This document shows positions 62,474 through 64,000 of a stretch of 64,000 bases of DNA, in pieces. The notes under the pieces are model-generated. The model worked only from the letters and a program-made list of their open reading frames with translations. It made no database searches and was not told the DNA's origin. The DNA is from Cellvibrio sp. KY-GH-1 (GTDB lineage: Bacteria; Pseudomonadota; Gammaproteobacteria; Pseudomonadales; Cellvibrionaceae). The position numbers and the translations under genes were made by a program. Numbering within the stretch: position 1 is the first letter of the stretch; each line of letters opens with the position of its first letter. The stretch lies in the NCBI RefSeq assembly GCF_008806975.1, contig NZ_CP031728.1:3865501-3929500 (forward strand). The letters run 5' to 3'.

Positions 62474-63157
62474 TTAGGCTTTGCGCACACGCAAGTTGGG
62501 CGTTAATGAACCACCAAAATTATTGGCGTTGTGCGACTGGCACCAGACAGTGCCCTTGCCTTTAAATTTACATACCAGACCTTCACCACCGAGAATGGAT
62601 TGCAACCAACTTTTTCCCGCTTTGGTAATGGAAAAATCAAGGGTTTCATTGAAGGCAACTATGTGGCCTGAATCCACAATGTATTCGCCATCCACTTCAA
62701 TCGGATAAATTGCGCCGAAACTGGATAGCACTACTTTGCCGCGCCCTTTGAGGTTGAGCCAAAAAACGCTTTCGCCGGAGAAGAGTGATTTAAAACCTTG
62801 CCAACCCATATCCATATTGATGCTCTCTTCGCACGCCAGAAATGAGCCGCTCTGCACAATCAAGTTTTCGTTATCCAATTCTACACAGAGCATATCGCCG
62901 GCGAGGTTACTACCCAGCCAGATTTCACCGGCTTTTCCCTGAGGATCAAAATGATTGAGAAAAAAAGATTCGCCCGACAGCATGCGTTTGGCCGCTTTTA
63001 AAATGCCGCCGGAATTTTTTTTATGGGTGCTGGTAGTGATATTCATATGGCCGCTCATGGCAATCATGGAGCCGGCTTCGGCCGTGCAAGTTTCGCCTGC
63101 TGCCAGAGTAATTTTGGCAGCGGTATTGCCGGGTTGATTTACAAATTCGATTTTCAT
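62474..63157 (-). CDS. AIM24-family protein (second of three)
   Basis: The product has 227 residues and is nearly all AIM24 domain. Features are AGSMIAMSGHMNITTSTH, SGESFFLNHFDPQGKAGEIW, YIVDSGHIVAFNETLDF and LVCKFKGKGTVWCQSHN. It has a His/Asn-rich end near the conserved QSHNANNFGG. AAGGAG lies several bases before the ATG. Ten bases separate it from each neighbouring gene. It is probably paralogous to the genes on both sides. Confidence 0.88.
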   Translation of the reverse strand: MKIEFVNQPGNTAAKITLAAGETCTAEAGSMIAMSGHMNITTSTHKKNSGGILKAAKRMLSGESFFLNHFDPQGKAGEIWLGSNLAGDMLCVELDNENLIVQSGSFLACEESINMDMGWQGFKSLFSGESVFWLNLKGRGKVVLSSFGAIYPIEVDGEYIVDSGHIVAFNETLDFSITKAGKSWLQSILGGEGLVCKFKGKGTVWCQSHNANNFGGSLTPNLRVRKA

Positions 63158-63167
63158 GCCGGGCTCC

Positions 63168-63830
63168 TTACCAGAACTTGGGATTCAACCAGCCAGTCAG
63201 GCCGGTAATGCTGCGCGATTGAATAATTATTTTTCCTTTGCCCTCTACGCGTGTAACCAAACCTTCACCGCCAAAGAAGCTGGAAAAAATTCCGCCAGCC
63301 AATTGCAACTTTAATTTTATACCCGGCTCATAAGCCACCAGGTGGCTGGTATCCACAATATATTCACCGTCGATTTCGCGCTCGAGCAAAGCGCCATAGG
63401 CGCCATAAAATAATTCACCATTACCACTGGCTTTTAAACGAAACAAACCTTCGCGCGCAATAAACGAAACAAAGCCGGCCCATTCCAATGTTAATTTCAC
63501 ATCTTCCGTGCAGGCCACAAATGCGCCGGGCTGCAAATAGATTTCATCGTTATCCATAGTGCGCTGGCGAATTTCACCTGGTGTACTTTGCACCAGTGTC
63601 ATGCGCCGCGGTTGTTGGGTGTTATTGGTAAAATGATTGATAAACAGGGATTCACCGCCTAGATATTTGCGCAACAGCCCTTTAAAAAATCCGCCGTTTA
63701 ATTTTGCGGTTAAATCCAGCTCGGCATCCATGCTCGACATGGCATCCGATTCGCTGATAATAGTTTCGCCGGGTTGCAGCTCCACCTCAATATAGGAAAA
63801 GGCTTGTGAGCCTTTAAGCTCAGTTTTCAT
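63168..63830 (-). CDS. AIM24-family protein (first of three)
   Basis: AIM24/TIGR00266 protein of 220 residues. Features are YIEVELQPGETIISESDAMSS, GGESLFINHFTN, YIVDTSHLVAYEPGI and FFGGEGLVTRVEGKGKIIIQSR. Its ATG lies inside the end of the M48-like peptidase gene (11-base overlap), so the four genes appear to be one operon. The three AIM24 copies differ enough to have split long ago. Confidence 0.88.
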   Translation of the reverse strand: MKTELKGSQAFSYIEVELQPGETIISESDAMSSMDAELDLTAKLNGGFFKGLLRKYLGGESLFINHFTNNTQQPRRMTLVQSTPGEIRQRTMDNDEIYLQPGAFVACTEDVKLTLEWAGFVSFIAREGLFRLKASGNGELFYGAYGALLEREIDGEYIVDTSHLVAYEPGIKLKLQLAGGIFSSFFGGEGLVTRVEGKGKIIIQSRSITGLTGWLNPKFW

Positions 63831-64000
63831 CGTGTGATTCTCCCTGGGTATTTGTTACGAAAGTTTTGGTTGCGGTTTGCAGTTCCACAAAAGCCGCTTG
63901 TAAATTCAGATATTCAATCGACTGAGGATTTTCTTGCGCAAGGGCTGCTAATTTTTTAATACGTTCTTCGCTGGCGGGATGCGTCGATAGAAATTTAAGT
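63820..64000 (-). CDS. M48-like metallopeptidase, C-terminal end (partial)
   Basis: The last 60 codons of a gene that continues beyond the right edge. The frame ends at TGA (63820-63822), inside the start of the AIM24 gene. The readable part begins LKFLSTHPASEERIKKLAALA; the STHP-x-x-x-ER-I pattern is the conserved C-terminal motif of M48-family peptidases (HtpX/BepA/LoiP type). A variable tail of about 40 residues follows. The zinc site would lie outside the window, so the call rests on one motif. Confidence 0.7.
   Translation of the reverse strand, partial: LKFLSTHPASEERIKKLAALAQENPQSIEYLNLQAAFVELQTATKTFVTNTQGESHDEN

Overview
The window looks like a piece of a Cellvibrio-like gammaproteobacterial chromosome (Cellvibrionaceae). 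I infer this from the secreted pectin-degrading enzymes with long poly-serine linkers, the many small lipoproteins with a Cys-Gly-Gly start, and the glyQ-glyS-gmhB-plsC order known from the origin-proximal region of Pseudomonas-type genomes. No rRNA, tRNA, CRISPR array, prophage or insertion sequence is visible.

Left part (1-20 kb). glyQ (end only), glyS, gmhB and plsC are followed by a divergent LysR regulator and short-chain dehydrogenase. Next come a leftward pair (a 1195-residue repeat protein and a small lipoprotein), a PL1 pectate lyase, and a zinc-ribbon membrane protein. At 13.8-18.3 kb is a nitric oxide defence module. norR is divergent from an operon of a small membrane-protein gene, nnrS and the NO dioxygenase gene hmp. 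The space between them holds three NorR-type sites and a sigma-54 promoter. The small gene carries an in-frame amber codon.

Middle (20-36 kb). A Phd/RelE toxin-antitoxin pair and nhaA lead into a leftward type I restriction-modification operon (hsdR, hsdS, dinD, hsdM) in which the SOS protein gene dinD sits between hsdS and hsdM. A 1960-residue lipoprotein follows that joins a PL1 pectate lyase to a CE8 pectin methylesterase. An alpha/beta hydrolase and a lone antitoxin gene ending in a 39-base palindrome close this part.

36-51 kb. A leftward operon (mipA, DUF3019, OmpR-type regulator, RstB-like kinase) is divergent from three surface lipoprotein genes. A leftward MacAB-like ABC export operon follows, with two pairs of paralogous permeases, one ATPase and one adaptor. 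A stem-loop element with a conserved core of about 50 bases and unrelated but self-complementary arms occurs once in the kinase operon and once in the ABC operon.

Right part (51-64 kb). A complete urease operon (ureDABCEFG plus hupE/ureJ) is followed by a PEP-CTERM protein gene, leuA divergent from an Lrp-type regulator, and a leftward operon of an M48-like peptidase (end only) and three AIM24-family genes.
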